Below are positions 1 through 7,400 of a stretch of 27,363 bases of DNA, piece by piece (positions within the stretch are counted from its first letter, which is position 1; each line of letters starts with the position of its first letter). Source of the DNA: CAYVAR01 sp964449675 (GTDB lineage Bacteria; Patescibacteriota; Microgenomatia; UBA10105; UBA927); assembly GCA_964449675.1 (NCBI GenBank), contig CAYVAR010000018.1:1-27363 (forward strand). Reading direction: 5' to 3'. The position numbers and the translations under genes are program-made. The notes below the pieces were generated by a model, which worked only from the letters and a program-made list of their open reading frames with translations, searched no databases and had not been told where the DNA came from.

Positions 1-837
1 CATGGTGGAGGAAAGGGTGGCGCGAGTTATTTTGCCTCGTCCGACGGCTGTAAGAATCGCATCGACATTTTCTATAAGTTTAGAAGATTCAAAAGAAACT
101 TTTCCCACCGTCATGTGGAGGATCGGCTGGTCTGGTTCGGTTTTGAAATTCGTTTTTCCCTTCGACAGGCTCAGGGCAAGCCCTTCCGGATTTTCGCCGA
201 CTGTACCGTTTTTGGGGTTGGGCATGAGCCCTTTAGGACCTAAAATCTTAGCCAATTTGGCAAGCTTGGGCATCATGTTGGGGTGGGCAACGAGCACGTC
301 AAACTCTATTTTTCCCGCTTCAACGCTAGTAAGAAGTTTATCATCGGCTATCGCAATCCGGACGGTTTTTCCTGTGCTATGAGGCAGACTCACGGATCCT
401 CGATAGTCTTTTTTTTCGCTAAGAGATAGGGGATTTAAGTTGATATGGAGTTCAACAGTACCGTCAAATTTTGTCGTACTTGTTTGTTTGACCAGCGTAA
501 GAGCATCGGAAAGCGGGTAAAGCTTTGCTTTGTCAACGAGTTTGAGCGCTTCTTGGTAGCGCTTTCCGCGCACGCGTGCTTTCTTTCGTTTTTTGGATTT
601 CTCTGACGACTGACGACTGATGACTGATGACTCTCCTTGCTCCACTTCGTCAATAAGTTTTTTATACTCACCTTTGAGCTCAGTTCCTTCCATCACGGCG
701 ACGCGTTCGCCGCCTTTCATGCCGACGCCTTCTACCTTAGCCTTTTTGGACTTTTTGGTTTGACGCCGGGCATCAGCCCTGCGCTTTTGTTCTTTTTCTC
801 CCTCGTCGCCAAGGGTTGCTACTCTGATTTTTCCCAT
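1..837 (-). CDS. rplA: 50S ribosomal protein L1, 3' end outside window
   Basis: L1 binds 23S rRNA at the L1 stalk, aids release of deacylated tRNA, and in many bacteria represses its own operon. The frame is open from an ATG at 837 to the window edge. L1 hallmarks are visible: KFDGTVELHINL, LGPKGLMPNPKNGTVG, MTVGKVSFES and, at the edge, RATLSSTM, so only a few C-terminal residues are missing. The protein has a basic, low-complexity N-terminal extension of about 90 residues before the normal start region (YQEALKLVDKAKLYPLSDAL); such extensions occur in CPR L1 proteins. Two segments look repeat-derived: a heptamer array in the extension (604-631) and a dispersed palindrome encoding ALSLSKGK (158-176), which replaces the usual helix before the TNFK/GKVSF region. 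It lies downstream of rplK on the same strand, 115 bp away, the normal L11-L1 order. Confidence 0.95.
   Translation of the reverse strand, partial: MGKIRVATLGDEGEKEQKRRADARRQTKKSKKAKVEGVGMKGGERVAVMEGTELKGEYKKLIDEVEQGESSVISRQSSEKSKKRKKARVRGKRYQEALKLVDKAKLYPLSDALTLVKQTSTTKFDGTVELHINLNPLSLSEKKDYRGSVSLPHSTGKTVRIAIADDKLLTSVEAGKIEFDVLVAHPNMMPKLAKLAKILGPKGLMPNPKNGTVGENPEGLALSLSKGKTNFKTEPDQPILHMTVGKVSFESSKLIENVDAILTAVGRGKITRATLSSTM
158..176. repeat. dispersed palindrome inside rplA
   Basis: The 19-bp sequence CCCTTCGACAGGCTCAGGG is an imperfect dyad (CCCT...AGGG ends) and is translated in rplA as part of ALSLSKGK. A related core (CCTTCGGCAAGCTCAGG) is intergenic at 1537-1553, and a looser relative is in the L,D-transpeptidase at 13111-13130. 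I recall this CTTCGACAAGCTCAGG family as scattered through CPR genomes; that is memory, not a search. Confidence 0.7.
604..631. repeat. four tandem heptamers in rplA N-terminal extension
   Basis: Two copies of TGACGAC followed by two of TGATGAC lie exactly in 7-bp phase. They are translated on the minus strand within the low-complexity L1 extension as part of SSVISRQSS. As 28 bp is not a multiple of three, the array was either gained with compensating changes or tolerated because the linker is unconstrained. Confidence 0.85.
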
Positions 838-848
838 AAGAAATTAAT

Positions 849-957
849 TCAAAACTCAAAGGTCAAAATTCAAAACTATAACTCAAAACTAAAAATCTTA
901 TAGATTTGCTATTTACGTTTTCGTTTTGAGATTTGAGTTTTGCGCTTTGAGTTTACT
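849..957. repeat. converging inverted arrays of heptamers between rplK and rplA
   Basis: The left array reads TCAAAAC, TCAAAGG, TCAAAAT, TCAAAAC, a 6-bp unit, TCAAAAC, TAAAAAT (from 849 to 896). The right array reads GTTTTGA, GATTTGA, GTTTTGC, GCTTTGA (923 to 950) with a decayed fifth unit to 957, in strict 7-bp phase and the reverse complement of the left unit. About 26 bp separate the arms. The right arm runs into the rplK stop codon. The whole rplK-rplA spacer is built of this element. Confidence 0.85.
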
Positions 958-1378
958 CAACCTGTATTCCCATGCTTCTCGCTGTTCCTGCCACGACTTT
1001 CATCGCAGCCTCCACATTGTCAGTATTTAAATCCGGTAGTTTATCTTTGGCAATCTGCTGCACTTGTTCTTTCGTCAATTTACCGGCACTGTCAAAGCTC
1101 GGCTTACCGCTGCCTTTATCGATCGCAAGGGCTTTTTTGATCATCGCAGCAACCGGAGGAAGTTTGGTGATAAAGCTAAACGTTCGATCTTCGAATACGG
1201 TGATGACCGCTGGGATGATCTGGCCTTTGAGCTTTGCGGTTCTTTCGTTATACGCTTTGACAAACTCCATGATAGGGAGTCCATGCTGTCCAAGCGCGGG
1301 GCCCACAGGAGGAGCTGCGGTTGCCTCTCCGGCAGCGAGGTTGAGCTTTATAACTGTTTTGACTTTTTTAGCAGCCAT
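953..1378 (-). CDS. rplK: 50S ribosomal protein L11
   Basis: L11 forms the base of the L7/L12 stalk with 23S rRNA helices 43/44 and is needed for factor binding and the RelA response. The 141 residues match the family's full length. The N-terminal VIKLNLAAGEATAAPPVGPALGQHG-type segment carries the conserved proline-rich linker to the C-terminal RNA-binding domain (KLTKEQVQQIAKDKLPDLNT, GTARSMGIQV at the end). It lies 115 bp upstream of rplA on the same strand. The usual upstream partner nusG is absent here and lies 6 kb away. A GAGG sequence about 15 bp before the ATG could act as a ribosome-binding site. An array of four octamers is in the leader (1413-1444). Confidence 0.97.
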   Translation of the reverse strand: MAAKKVKTVIKLNLAAGEATAAPPVGPALGQHGLPIMEFVKAYNERTAKLKGQIIPAVITVFEDRTFSFITKLPPVAAMIKKALAIDKGSGKPSFDSAGKLTKEQVQQIAKDKLPDLNTDNVEAAMKVVAGTARSMGIQVE

Positions 1379-1412
1379 TTTTAAAATGATAAATTCCTCT
1401 TTTTTTGATTTT

Positions 1413-1444
1413 TAACAATTTAACAATATAGCAATATAACAATT
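1413..1444. repeat. four tandem octamers upstream of rplK
   Basis: Four contiguous 8-bp units fit TARCAATN (TAACAATT, TAACAATA, TAGCAATA, TAACAATT) with no interruption. The same unit family, four copies in the opposite orientation, is in the nusG leader at 8106-8137. It lies 35 bp before the rplK start codon. Confidence 0.85.
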
Positions 1445-1524
1445 GTGGTTGTGTTTAAGAAATGGGGAGGTAATTCGAAAAATACAGAATAGTCAGTGGT
1501 ATCTGATGTAGCGAAACCTCCCGG

Positions 1525-1567
1525 TTTCTCCCTCATCCTTCGGCAAGCTCAGGACGAGGTAGAGAAA
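1525..1567. repeat. intergenic dispersed palindrome with extended stem
   Basis: The core CCTTCGGCAAGCTCAGG (1537-1553) sits inside a longer imperfect inverted repeat: TTTCTC with CCTC and TCCT on the left, AGGA with GAGG and GAGAAA on the right. The core relates to the element translated in rplA at 158-176. Confidence 0.6.
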
Positions 1568-1609
1568 GTATAGCAGGGAACGAATAGTTGGTAAAGCGGT
1601 AAAAATCAG

Positions 1610-1731
1610 GACTTACGCACTTTTGTCATCGCGAGACCGCTGCGACGGCGAAGCGATCTCTCATTGATGAATATGAGATTGCCGCGTCTCCGCCAGCTGG
1701 CGGATCCTCGCAATGACAGTTTGCGTAAGTC
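1610..1731. mobile_element. MITE-like element with GACTTACGCA terminal repeats
   Basis: Terminal inverted repeats GACTTACGCA (1610-1619) and TGCGTAAGTC (1722-1731) bound 122 bp. Just inside each is a second inverted motif, TGTCATCGCGAG on the left and CTCGCAATGACA on the right, with GCGATCTC / GAGATTGC further in. It has no coding capacity. The inner GTCATTGCGAG motif recalls a repeat found widely in environmental genomes. The transposase that would move it is not in the window. Confidence 0.7.
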
Positions 1732-1745
1732 ATGGAAAAGTTGAT

Positions 1746-1775
1746 TTGACAGAAATAAATACTATAGGGTATAAT
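1746..1775 (+). promoter_or_regulatory. consensus sigma-70-type promoter
   Basis: TTGACA (1746-1751), an 18-bp spacer and TATAAT (1770-1775) match both consensus hexamers exactly. Transcription would start near 1782, only about 30 bp before the terminator-like hairpin at 1811-1837, so it either makes a short RNA or reads through to the gene at 2086. Confidence 0.75.
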
Positions 1776-1810
1776 AGAAGATTGTATGACGCCTGCCTAA
1801 AAGAACGAGG

Positions 1811-1837
1811 AAGCATTGGATTCGTAATGCTTTTTTT
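1811..1837 (+). terminator. short hairpin plus T-run
   Basis: AAGCATT (1811-1817) pairs with AATGCTT (1826-1832) across an 8-nt loop, and T's continue to 1837. This is a modest intrinsic terminator on the plus strand, about 30 bp after the predicted start of transcription; it could also serve as an attenuator. Confidence 0.55.
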
Positions 1838-1892
1838 ATCGTTTTTAGGATAGGGCTCACTCCAAAATAATTTATAAATTTTTTGTTTGTAG

Positions 1893-2030
1893 GTGCGCCA
1901 CAAAGTGTCGTATTCCTAAATAATCGTAAAGATTATTTAGGAACGATCCCTTGGCACGTTAAAAACCAGGTAGGTAAATATCGTTCGATACTCGTGTGGG
2001 CATAAGAAAACTTACACCCATTCGAGTGTC
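1893..2030 (+). promoter_or_regulatory. structured leader upstream of the small membrane protein
   Basis: Two strong dyads occur in tandem. TTCCTAAATAATC (1913-1925) pairs perfectly with 1931-1943 over a 5-nt loop, with a weaker outer pairing GCCA/TGGC. The second, 1987-2006 against 2011-2030, pairs at 17 of 20 positions (two of them G-U) around an AAAA loop. Both precede the ribosome-binding site at 2072. No known riboswitch class was recognised. The second stem's reverse strand would fold as well, so RNA function is an inference from position. Confidence 0.5.
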
Positions 2031-2085
2031 GATCAACGTGGAGTCGACTCTCAAAGACCAATATCCACGACAAGGAGAGAATGCC

Positions 2086-2373
2086 GTGAACAAAAGTTTT
2101 TCAATCATAGTCGTTTTGGCTGGGCTGCTGATCACTGCGCTCGTTTTGCTGGCGCAGCAGAACCAACCCCCGCCCCCGCCGGCGCCGACGGCTGCGGTCG
2201 TTATCGTTACAGCCGTCCCCGCGGCGACGACCATCCCGTCGGCTCTTTTTATCGGGTCCGTCGGGGATAATGGCATTCCATGTGTCCGGCAGATGCCGAC
2301 GATTGTAACGGTCGCCGGTTGTACACCGGCACCGACTTTCGTCAAAACACCCGCCGCGGGCACGAGCCCGTAG
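2086..2373 (+). CDS. small membrane-anchored Pro/Ala/Thr-rich protein, unknown
   Basis: I chose the GTG at 2086 because AAGGAGAG (2072-2079) lies at ideal distance and the protein then begins with a clean membrane segment (SFSIIVVLAGLLITALVLLA, about residues 4-23). An upstream in-frame ATG at 1996 would translate the leader hairpin and is less likely. The rest of the 95 residues is a stretch of five prolines, Ala/Thr/Val-rich sequence and two cysteines, predicted to lie outside the membrane. No family recognised. The gene is clearly more GC-rich than its neighbours and has a strong inverted repeat after the stop, in both respects like the lipoprotein gene at 25588-26169. It could be a recently acquired gene. 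Confidence 0.6.
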   Translation: MNKSFSIIVVLAGLLITALVLLAQQNQPPPPPAPTAAVVIVTAVPAATTIPSALFIGSVGDNGIPCVRQMPTIVTVAGCTPAPTFVKTPAAGTSP

Positions 2374-2393
2374 CGGGGCATCCCACGAGGAGA

Positions 2394-2435
2394 GGACTCG
2401 GGCGTTTCGCCTGGGGTGCGGTAGCGCCCGAGTCC
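2394..2435 (+). terminator. GC-rich hairpin after the 2086 gene
   Basis: GGACTCGGGCG (2394-2404) pairs perfectly with CGCCCGAGTCC (2425-2435) around a 20-nt loop, and GAGGA / TCCTC extend the stem. Only a short CTTT follows, so termination by the usual U-run mechanism is not assured. Confidence 0.6.
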
Positions 2436-2616
2436 TCCTCCTTTGGGAGAAAAGCCAACTTGCAAAAACAATTTGCTGAATCGATTGAGGGAATCAAATC
2501 CTTCGACCCTTCAACAATTATTTTTTGCATTACCTACCTGGCTTTCTTGTGGAAAGAATTGTTATATTCTTTTCAGAAGAAAGCAATATAAAATTTCAAA
2601 GCCATCAATTTTTATT

Positions 2617-3066
2617 ATGCCAAATGGTGAAGCAAGTCCAATAAGAGTGTACAGAGGAGATGACGAGAATCAAAATTTACTGTTAACTGCATACTTATCT
2701 GACGTTCTTGCACGAGCGTCAACCGATGAATTGAGCGGTTATACTGTCGGTAGTCGAGACCTGACAATGACCCATATCGCAAACGCAATCACCGCCCATA
2801 TTAATAATGATCCACAAAATATTGCGTTACTTGGTGCACCTCCTGGAGAAATCTCAAGGCCAATTGTTGTCGGTACGCTGAAAACCAAAGATGGTCAGGA
2901 CATAGCATCATTTGTTGTTAGTAAGATGTGGCTATTTAGCATGACACCGGAGGGAGTTAACGCATCGGTTGAAAGATTTGTACAGGATGGCATCATCGAT
3001 CCTAAAGAACTGGTACAGAAGCTATATGGTTTAATAGCTCAGAGGATTCAATGGGATACTCAATAG
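2617..3066 (+). CDS. hypothetical protein, 149 residues
   Basis: Not recognised. The ATG at 2617 is chosen because the in-frame upstream ATG at 2443 would add a segment of unlike composition running through a poorly conserved-looking leader. The product is soluble, with no signal or membrane segment: MPNGEASPIRVYRGDDENQ at the start, then a mixed alpha/beta pattern, an HIANAITAHINND helix and a C-terminal helix VQKLYGLIAQRIQWDTQ. The stop is 3 bp before a degenerate REP copy (3069-3083). Base composition is ordinary for the window, unlike the GC-rich gene before it. No clear ribosome-binding site is visible. Confidence 0.6.
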   Translation: MPNGEASPIRVYRGDDENQNLLLTAYLSDVLARASTDELSGYTVGSRDLTMTHIANAITAHINNDPQNIALLGAPPGEISRPIVVGTLKTKDGQDIASFVVSKMWLFSMTPEGVNASVERFVQDGIIDPKELVQKLYGLIAQRIQWDTQ

Positions 3067-3068
3067 AT

Positions 3069-3083
3069 TAAGGCCTGGTCTCG
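3069..3083. repeat. degenerate REP copy
   Basis: TAAGGCCTGGTCTCG resembles the core CGAGGCCTGGCCTCG of the hairpin at 3645-3665 (12 of 15 positions) but its dyad is damaged. It marks the boundary between the two orphan genes. Confidence 0.55.
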
Positions 3084-3133
3084 CGCGAGCACTTCTTGAT
3101 CTTTCATTCTTCTATCTTCTACATTACGCCGAG

Positions 3134-3625
3134 ATGCGTTCTCCCGAATATTATACGCTATTTCTTCGACTAGATTATTTGCATAATCACCCTGGAGCAA
3201 CTGCTAATCAAGTTGATACATATATCAGACAGAAGTTAGCAAGGATAAAAGATCCAGTAGAAGCTGCCATACAGGAAGGAGCGGAAAGTGAGGAGCGGGC
3301 AGGGATGTTATTTCGAAATTTTGAAGAGATATATGATGTCAAATCGGGGGATAGCGAAGATGATCATGTTGATATAGACATGTGGGTTTTCTACTATGTC
3401 TTAACGTTTACTGGATCAGAGTATAGAGTAGACGATCGGAGAATTCCTTCACAAGTAAAGTCATCAGGAACGGGTGTAGACGAGGTATTAGAGCATATGG
3501 AAATACATGGAGATTATCGATCTGTGATCGATGTAGGATTTGAACGAGATGACGAGGAAATTCTTTTGGAAATCCAAGACCGTTTTGAAATCGAATTAGG
3601 TATTTCTCTAACGCGCGTAGCATAG
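3134..3625 (+). CDS. hypothetical acidic protein, 163 residues
   Basis: Not recognised. The product is soluble and strongly acidic in its second half (SGDSEDDHVDIDMW, FERDDEEILLEIQDRFEIELG). The N-terminal third (YYTLFLRLDYLHNHPGATANQVDTYIRQ) could be a helix-turn-helix-like fold. The end, EILLEIQDRFEIELGISL, resembles the acyl-carrier-protein-like helix pattern LxEIxDRFxIELG, but there is no preceding D-S-L phosphopantetheine site, so I do not call an ACP. It lies between two REP copies (3069-3083 and 3645-3665) and may have been carried or rearranged with them. Confidence 0.6.
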   Translation: MRSPEYYTLFLRLDYLHNHPGATANQVDTYIRQKLARIKDPVEAAIQEGAESEERAGMLFRNFEEIYDVKSGDSEDDHVDIDMWVFYYVLTFTGSEYRVDDRRIPSQVKSSGTGVDEVLEHMEIHGDYRSVIDVGFERDDEEILLEIQDRFEIELGISLTRVA

Positions 3626-3644
3626 CAACAATACAATCGAGTAC

Positions 3645-3665
3645 AATCGAGGCCTGGCCTCGATT
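3645..3665. repeat. REP hairpin next to RAYT stop
   Basis: Ten-bp arms AATCGAGGCC and GGCCTCGATT flank a single central T, a perfect 21-bp dyad. It ends 4 bp from the stop codon of the transposase (3670), the position expected for the recognition hairpin of a REP-associated tyrosine transposase. Confidence 0.9.
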
Positions 3666-3669
3666 AGCG

Positions 3670-4317
3670 CTATGGATAGCTCCCTTTAAACGATTTTGCG
3701 AGTTTTTTAAATATTTTATCTCCACCCAGGATTCCGCGAATGTGATCTTTTAATGGATCAAAATCGCTACCTATTCCGCCTAGCGTAAATTCTTGAAATA
3801 ATTGTTTTTGTTTACTAGTGTTCTCTGAAAACATACCCAATATCTCATTCGTTTTAAGTCTTGGATGTGTTGGTTGATTTGATAAATAGTACGAATAACT
3901 TGACCAAGGATATAGATGGGGTAAATCAACAAAGCCTGCTTTTACTGGATTGAGGTGAATATACCGCAAAACTTGGAGTAGATACGTTTCCTTTTCAACA
4001 ATAATACTTTGGTATCTCCCTTGAAATACATGACCCACGCGATCATGCTTCTTGTTTATATACATCGTATACGACGTCATAAGTTTTTGCATGATCGTTG
4101 TGAGAGTATATTTCTTCACTTTCAGAAGAATATGGAAATGATTGGGTAATAGACAATACGCATATAAAACAAAGGGAAGCTCACGTCTATACTCTTCAAG
4201 TTTTGTTAAAAATCGTCTATAGTCACGCTCATCAAAAAAAATTGGATCCCTATTGTTGCCGCGTGCATACACATGATAATACAAACCAGGTGTATGGATA
4301 CGAGGTAGATGTGGCAT
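3670..4317 (-). CDS. REP-associated tyrosine transposase (RAYT, Y1_Tnp/IS200-like)
   Basis: This single-strand DNA nicking and rejoining enzyme of the HUH superfamily acts on REP hairpins. The 215-residue protein is full length. Hallmarks run in order: GLYYHVYARGNNRDPIFFDE, then LPNHFHILLK with the metal-binding H60-F-H62 pair, YTMYINKKH with candidate nucleophilic tyrosines near 83/86, VGHVFQGRYQS, and YIHLNPVKAG. HLYPWSSYSYYL near 150 is also typical of RAYTs. It is bracketed by hairpins of one family at 3645-3665 (after the stop) and 4341-4377 (24 bp before the start). It lies next to the shortened end of the alpha-2-macroglobulin-like gene, suggesting an insertion or rearrangement there. 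RAYTs are usually single-copy and domesticated, so activity is not implied. Confidence 0.93.
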   Translation of the reverse strand: MPHLPRIHTPGLYYHVYARGNNRDPIFFDERDYRRFLTKLEEYRRELPFVLYAYCLLPNHFHILLKVKKYTLTTIMQKLMTSYTMYINKKHDRVGHVFQGRYQSIIVEKETYLLQVLRYIHLNPVKAGFVDLPHLYPWSSYSYYLSNQPTHPRLKTNEILGMFSENTSKQKQLFQEFTLGGIGSDFDPLKDHIRGILGGDKIFKKLAKSFKGSYP

Positions 4318-4340
4318 ATGGTATTACTCTAGACCGTTTA

Positions 4341-4377
4341 AACAATAAAATCAAGGCCTGGCCTCGATTATATTGTT
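4341..4377. repeat. long REP hairpin upstream of RAYT
   Basis: The core AAGGCCTGGCCTCG (4353-4366) matches the hairpin at 3645-3665. The dyad extends outward to 37 bp, with AACAATA at the left end facing TATTGTT at the right; only a few pairs are imperfect and some become G-U on one strand. On the minus strand it follows the alpha-2-macroglobulin-like stop by about 30 bp and could also end that transcript. Confidence 0.85.
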
Positions 4378-4405
4378 CGGATAGGCTGCGGAGATACCGA
4401 GGTGG

Positions 4406-7400
4406 TTATTTTGTGACGAGGAAGTCGAGAGTGGATTGGCCTACATGGGAGTCGTTGGTTGCGCCGATAGCCATGGCGCGCCAGGTTGTAATAATATTTC
4501 CAAGCGGTACGTCAACGGAGACAATTCCTGATTCATCTGTTGAGAGATTTGGATTCCAATGTAAGGTATCAGTGAGCTTGCTTGGACTATCACCTCCGCC
4601 GCCACCTCCACCTCCGCCACCCCAGAGGAATGTCCCGATAGCGGTTTGGGAACTGGAAGATGTCGTGCTTCTTTCGCGAAAAGCATAAAGTGTTGAGTGG
4701 ATCGGCGGGGTTGCGCTTTTTCGTATCGCAAAGATCGCCCGGTCAATAACAGCAAGAGAAAGCTGCGCCGGAAGCGGAGATTTCGTCGCATTATCTAGCG
4801 TTTTGATCGTCAAGCGTGCGGTCTCAAGTGGCGCATAGACGGGTTTATCGGAAGCAATAGAGACATCAAGGAGTTTATGCATTGCCGGCACATTGAGCGC
4901 TAATCCTTCTGAATGATAAGAGCCATCAGCAAAAAAGGAAAAGACTATCGTAACCGACGGAGAAAGATCTGTGGTCACCGGAATTTGAATCGTATTTTCT
5001 CCTTTTGCCAGATGCACAACCTGCGGTCCATAGATTCTTCCTCGTTCTGAGGTCATCAGTGCATCAAGGTCAACAGGTGATGTGACAGCAAGGGTGATAG
5101 TGTCTCCAACGATAAAAGAATTTTTAGAAGAAGAAATTTTGAGATATGTCTGTGTCGTGCTTCTTTTTTCCCAGTAACTATCTTCTTGATCGCTCGAATC
5201 GGCGATCGTGAGATACTTATCGGTTGTGACACTACTCCCTCGCTCGTCTGTTCCTTCAAGGGTCAGTGTATAGCCGACAGACTTTATGGGTTCATTCGAC
5301 AGCGTATAGCGGATGATACCTTGGCCGTTGTCATCGGTAGTCACTGCTCCAGATGCTTTGACGTCTTTATTTGTAATGGGTTGAGCATTCATCCAAAGTT
5401 TCCAGGAAAATGACGTGTTCGCTTTTTTACTGCCAGAAAGATCTTCTGCGTAAAAGGGGACGACCATATCTTGTCCAAAGGTGTAGCGGTTGCTTGAGGG
5501 CAAAAAAAAGAGCGCGAGGTTAGCAGCGTGGATGGTTGCTGTTTTTGCTCCTCTTATCTGGTTACTGTTTCCATCATTCGTTGAAGCAACAAGCGTCACC
5601 CGTTTGCTGTTTTTCATCGTGTCGAGAATTTTTTTGTCTAGAGGTACGCGTGCCTCTCCGTTGGCATCAAGCTTGACTGACCCTTTTCCTTTGGAGTTCC
5701 CAAAGTAATCGTCCCAGATGCCCAAGCCGCCTCCGCACATGCCGCCGAGTTTTGTCACGTTAAAATTTTTGTTATACACGGCCTTTTCCACTTCGTAATA
5801 ATCTTCTTCAAAAAATTCGTACGATAGGGTTGCGTCTTTATGCGGGGATCCGTCAAAATTTCTTGCCGTAATGGTAAACGTAGGGATTTCCGGACGGTTG
5901 AGCTCTTCACGGTCAACAGAAACGGTGATATCAAACGTCGGCTTCGTATATGAGGCGATTGAGTACCAAGCAGATCCGTACATGATTTCGTTGCCCCATG
6001 TATCCCTCTGTTTTGTCTCGGCTGCAACAGTCAAATATTTCGTTTGATCATAGGAATCATATGAATTTTTTGGTGTTGGCGTACCGGAGGCAGCGGGCAG
6101 CACAAAGGAGGTCCAGAAGGCGCCATGTTCATCGGTCGTCACTGAGATAGGATTTTTATCGTCGTAATCTCTTTTAATTTGTAATGTTGTACCGTTTGGC
6201 GGAATACCATACAGTGCATCGCTATCGATTCGTGCCATGCCACGGATATATACCGTGTCACCAGGTTTATAAATCGGTCGATCAGTATAGACAAAAACTT
6301 TGTACGTATTATCTAAATTATTAAAAGCACGCAGATCCGCTTGCGAGGAAGGGATGCGAAGAGGGATGACGAGCGTTTCGTTTTGCCGTGTGGCGAGGAT
6401 GAGGTCTATGCGCTTTTCTATATCCCAGGGAGTTTGGATGTTTCCGGTAAACGGAATTTCTGCAAGAACTGTTGGATTTTTGGCTAGGTCATAGAGGCGA
6501 GCGGTGACTCCTTCCATAAGCTCCTTATTTGTTGAAAGATCCATCGCGGTTAACTGCAATTTTTTATCATCCTGACGAAGTGTAAGCCCAGTGGTATTTG
6601 CGACAAGAAACGTCGCACCAATGGGTTTTTGATCTACTCCTATTGCTTCTAAGTAATATATTCCTGGATCAACAATAATTGAAAGTTTTTTGTTAACTTC
6701 TTCAATATCTTCGATAAATTGAAATGTGCTATGGGGAATATACTGATTGTAATAGGTATCTTCGGTCCGCGAATATGAATCTCCTTGGATTTTTTTGTCC
6801 CGCTGATATGAAAGGAACGCGAGAAGTTCAGTTTCGCTTGAATGGTAGAGTTTGTACGTAACATTAGAGCTGAGATTGTCTGCCTTTTTTACTTCGACAG
6901 TGGCTGGTTTTCCTGCATAAAATTGTAAGAGGCGACCAGCGATATTGTCGAGGACAAATTGAACGGTATTGTCCGCTAAACTTGTGGTAAAAAAGGAAGA
7001 ATAATCTTGTAGAAGCTTTTGGCCACCGATACTAACGAGATCTTTTTTTATAAGCACATCATATCGTCCACCGCGAGCAAAAGGGATTGTTGGTGTAAAG
7101 ATAATGACCGTATCAGATCTTTGCGTATACGATCCCTCTATCTCAGGAGAAATTGCAACATAATGGGAAAGCGTATGGGCATCAACAGGGAGAGTAAACG
7201 TCATGACGATATTTTCTGGAAGTGTGATTGGTGTTTTAGAGTTAGGGTAGACACTTTCGACTTCAAGTTTTTTTGGCAAAACGAGCGCGTTTTTGTGAAG
7301 AAGCTCCTGGTAGCGGAAGGCTAAAGCGCCAAGGGCGCCGGTAAAGAGGGCAAGAAGAATTAATAGAAATACCGGTGTGGTTCGGAAGAAATAGGGGAAA

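Noticed and set aside
2..382. Plus-strand open frame at the window start
   Set aside because: It lies antisense to rplA, whose minus-strand frame gives unmistakable L1 sequence.
849..957. CRISPR array
   Set aside because: Units are 7 bp with no spacers, and no cas1 or effector genes are in the window. The 7-bp periodic units are simple iterated repeats.
3134..3625. Acyl carrier protein-like call from the C-terminal EIQDRFEIELG pattern
   Set aside because: No DSL phosphopantetheine attachment site, and the rest of the protein is unlike ACP.
4590..4620. Decaglycine run as a sequencing or frameshift artefact
   Set aside because: Glycine runs before the DT..W block are common in bacterial alpha-2-macroglobulins, and the frame continues into the conserved A2M signature after it.
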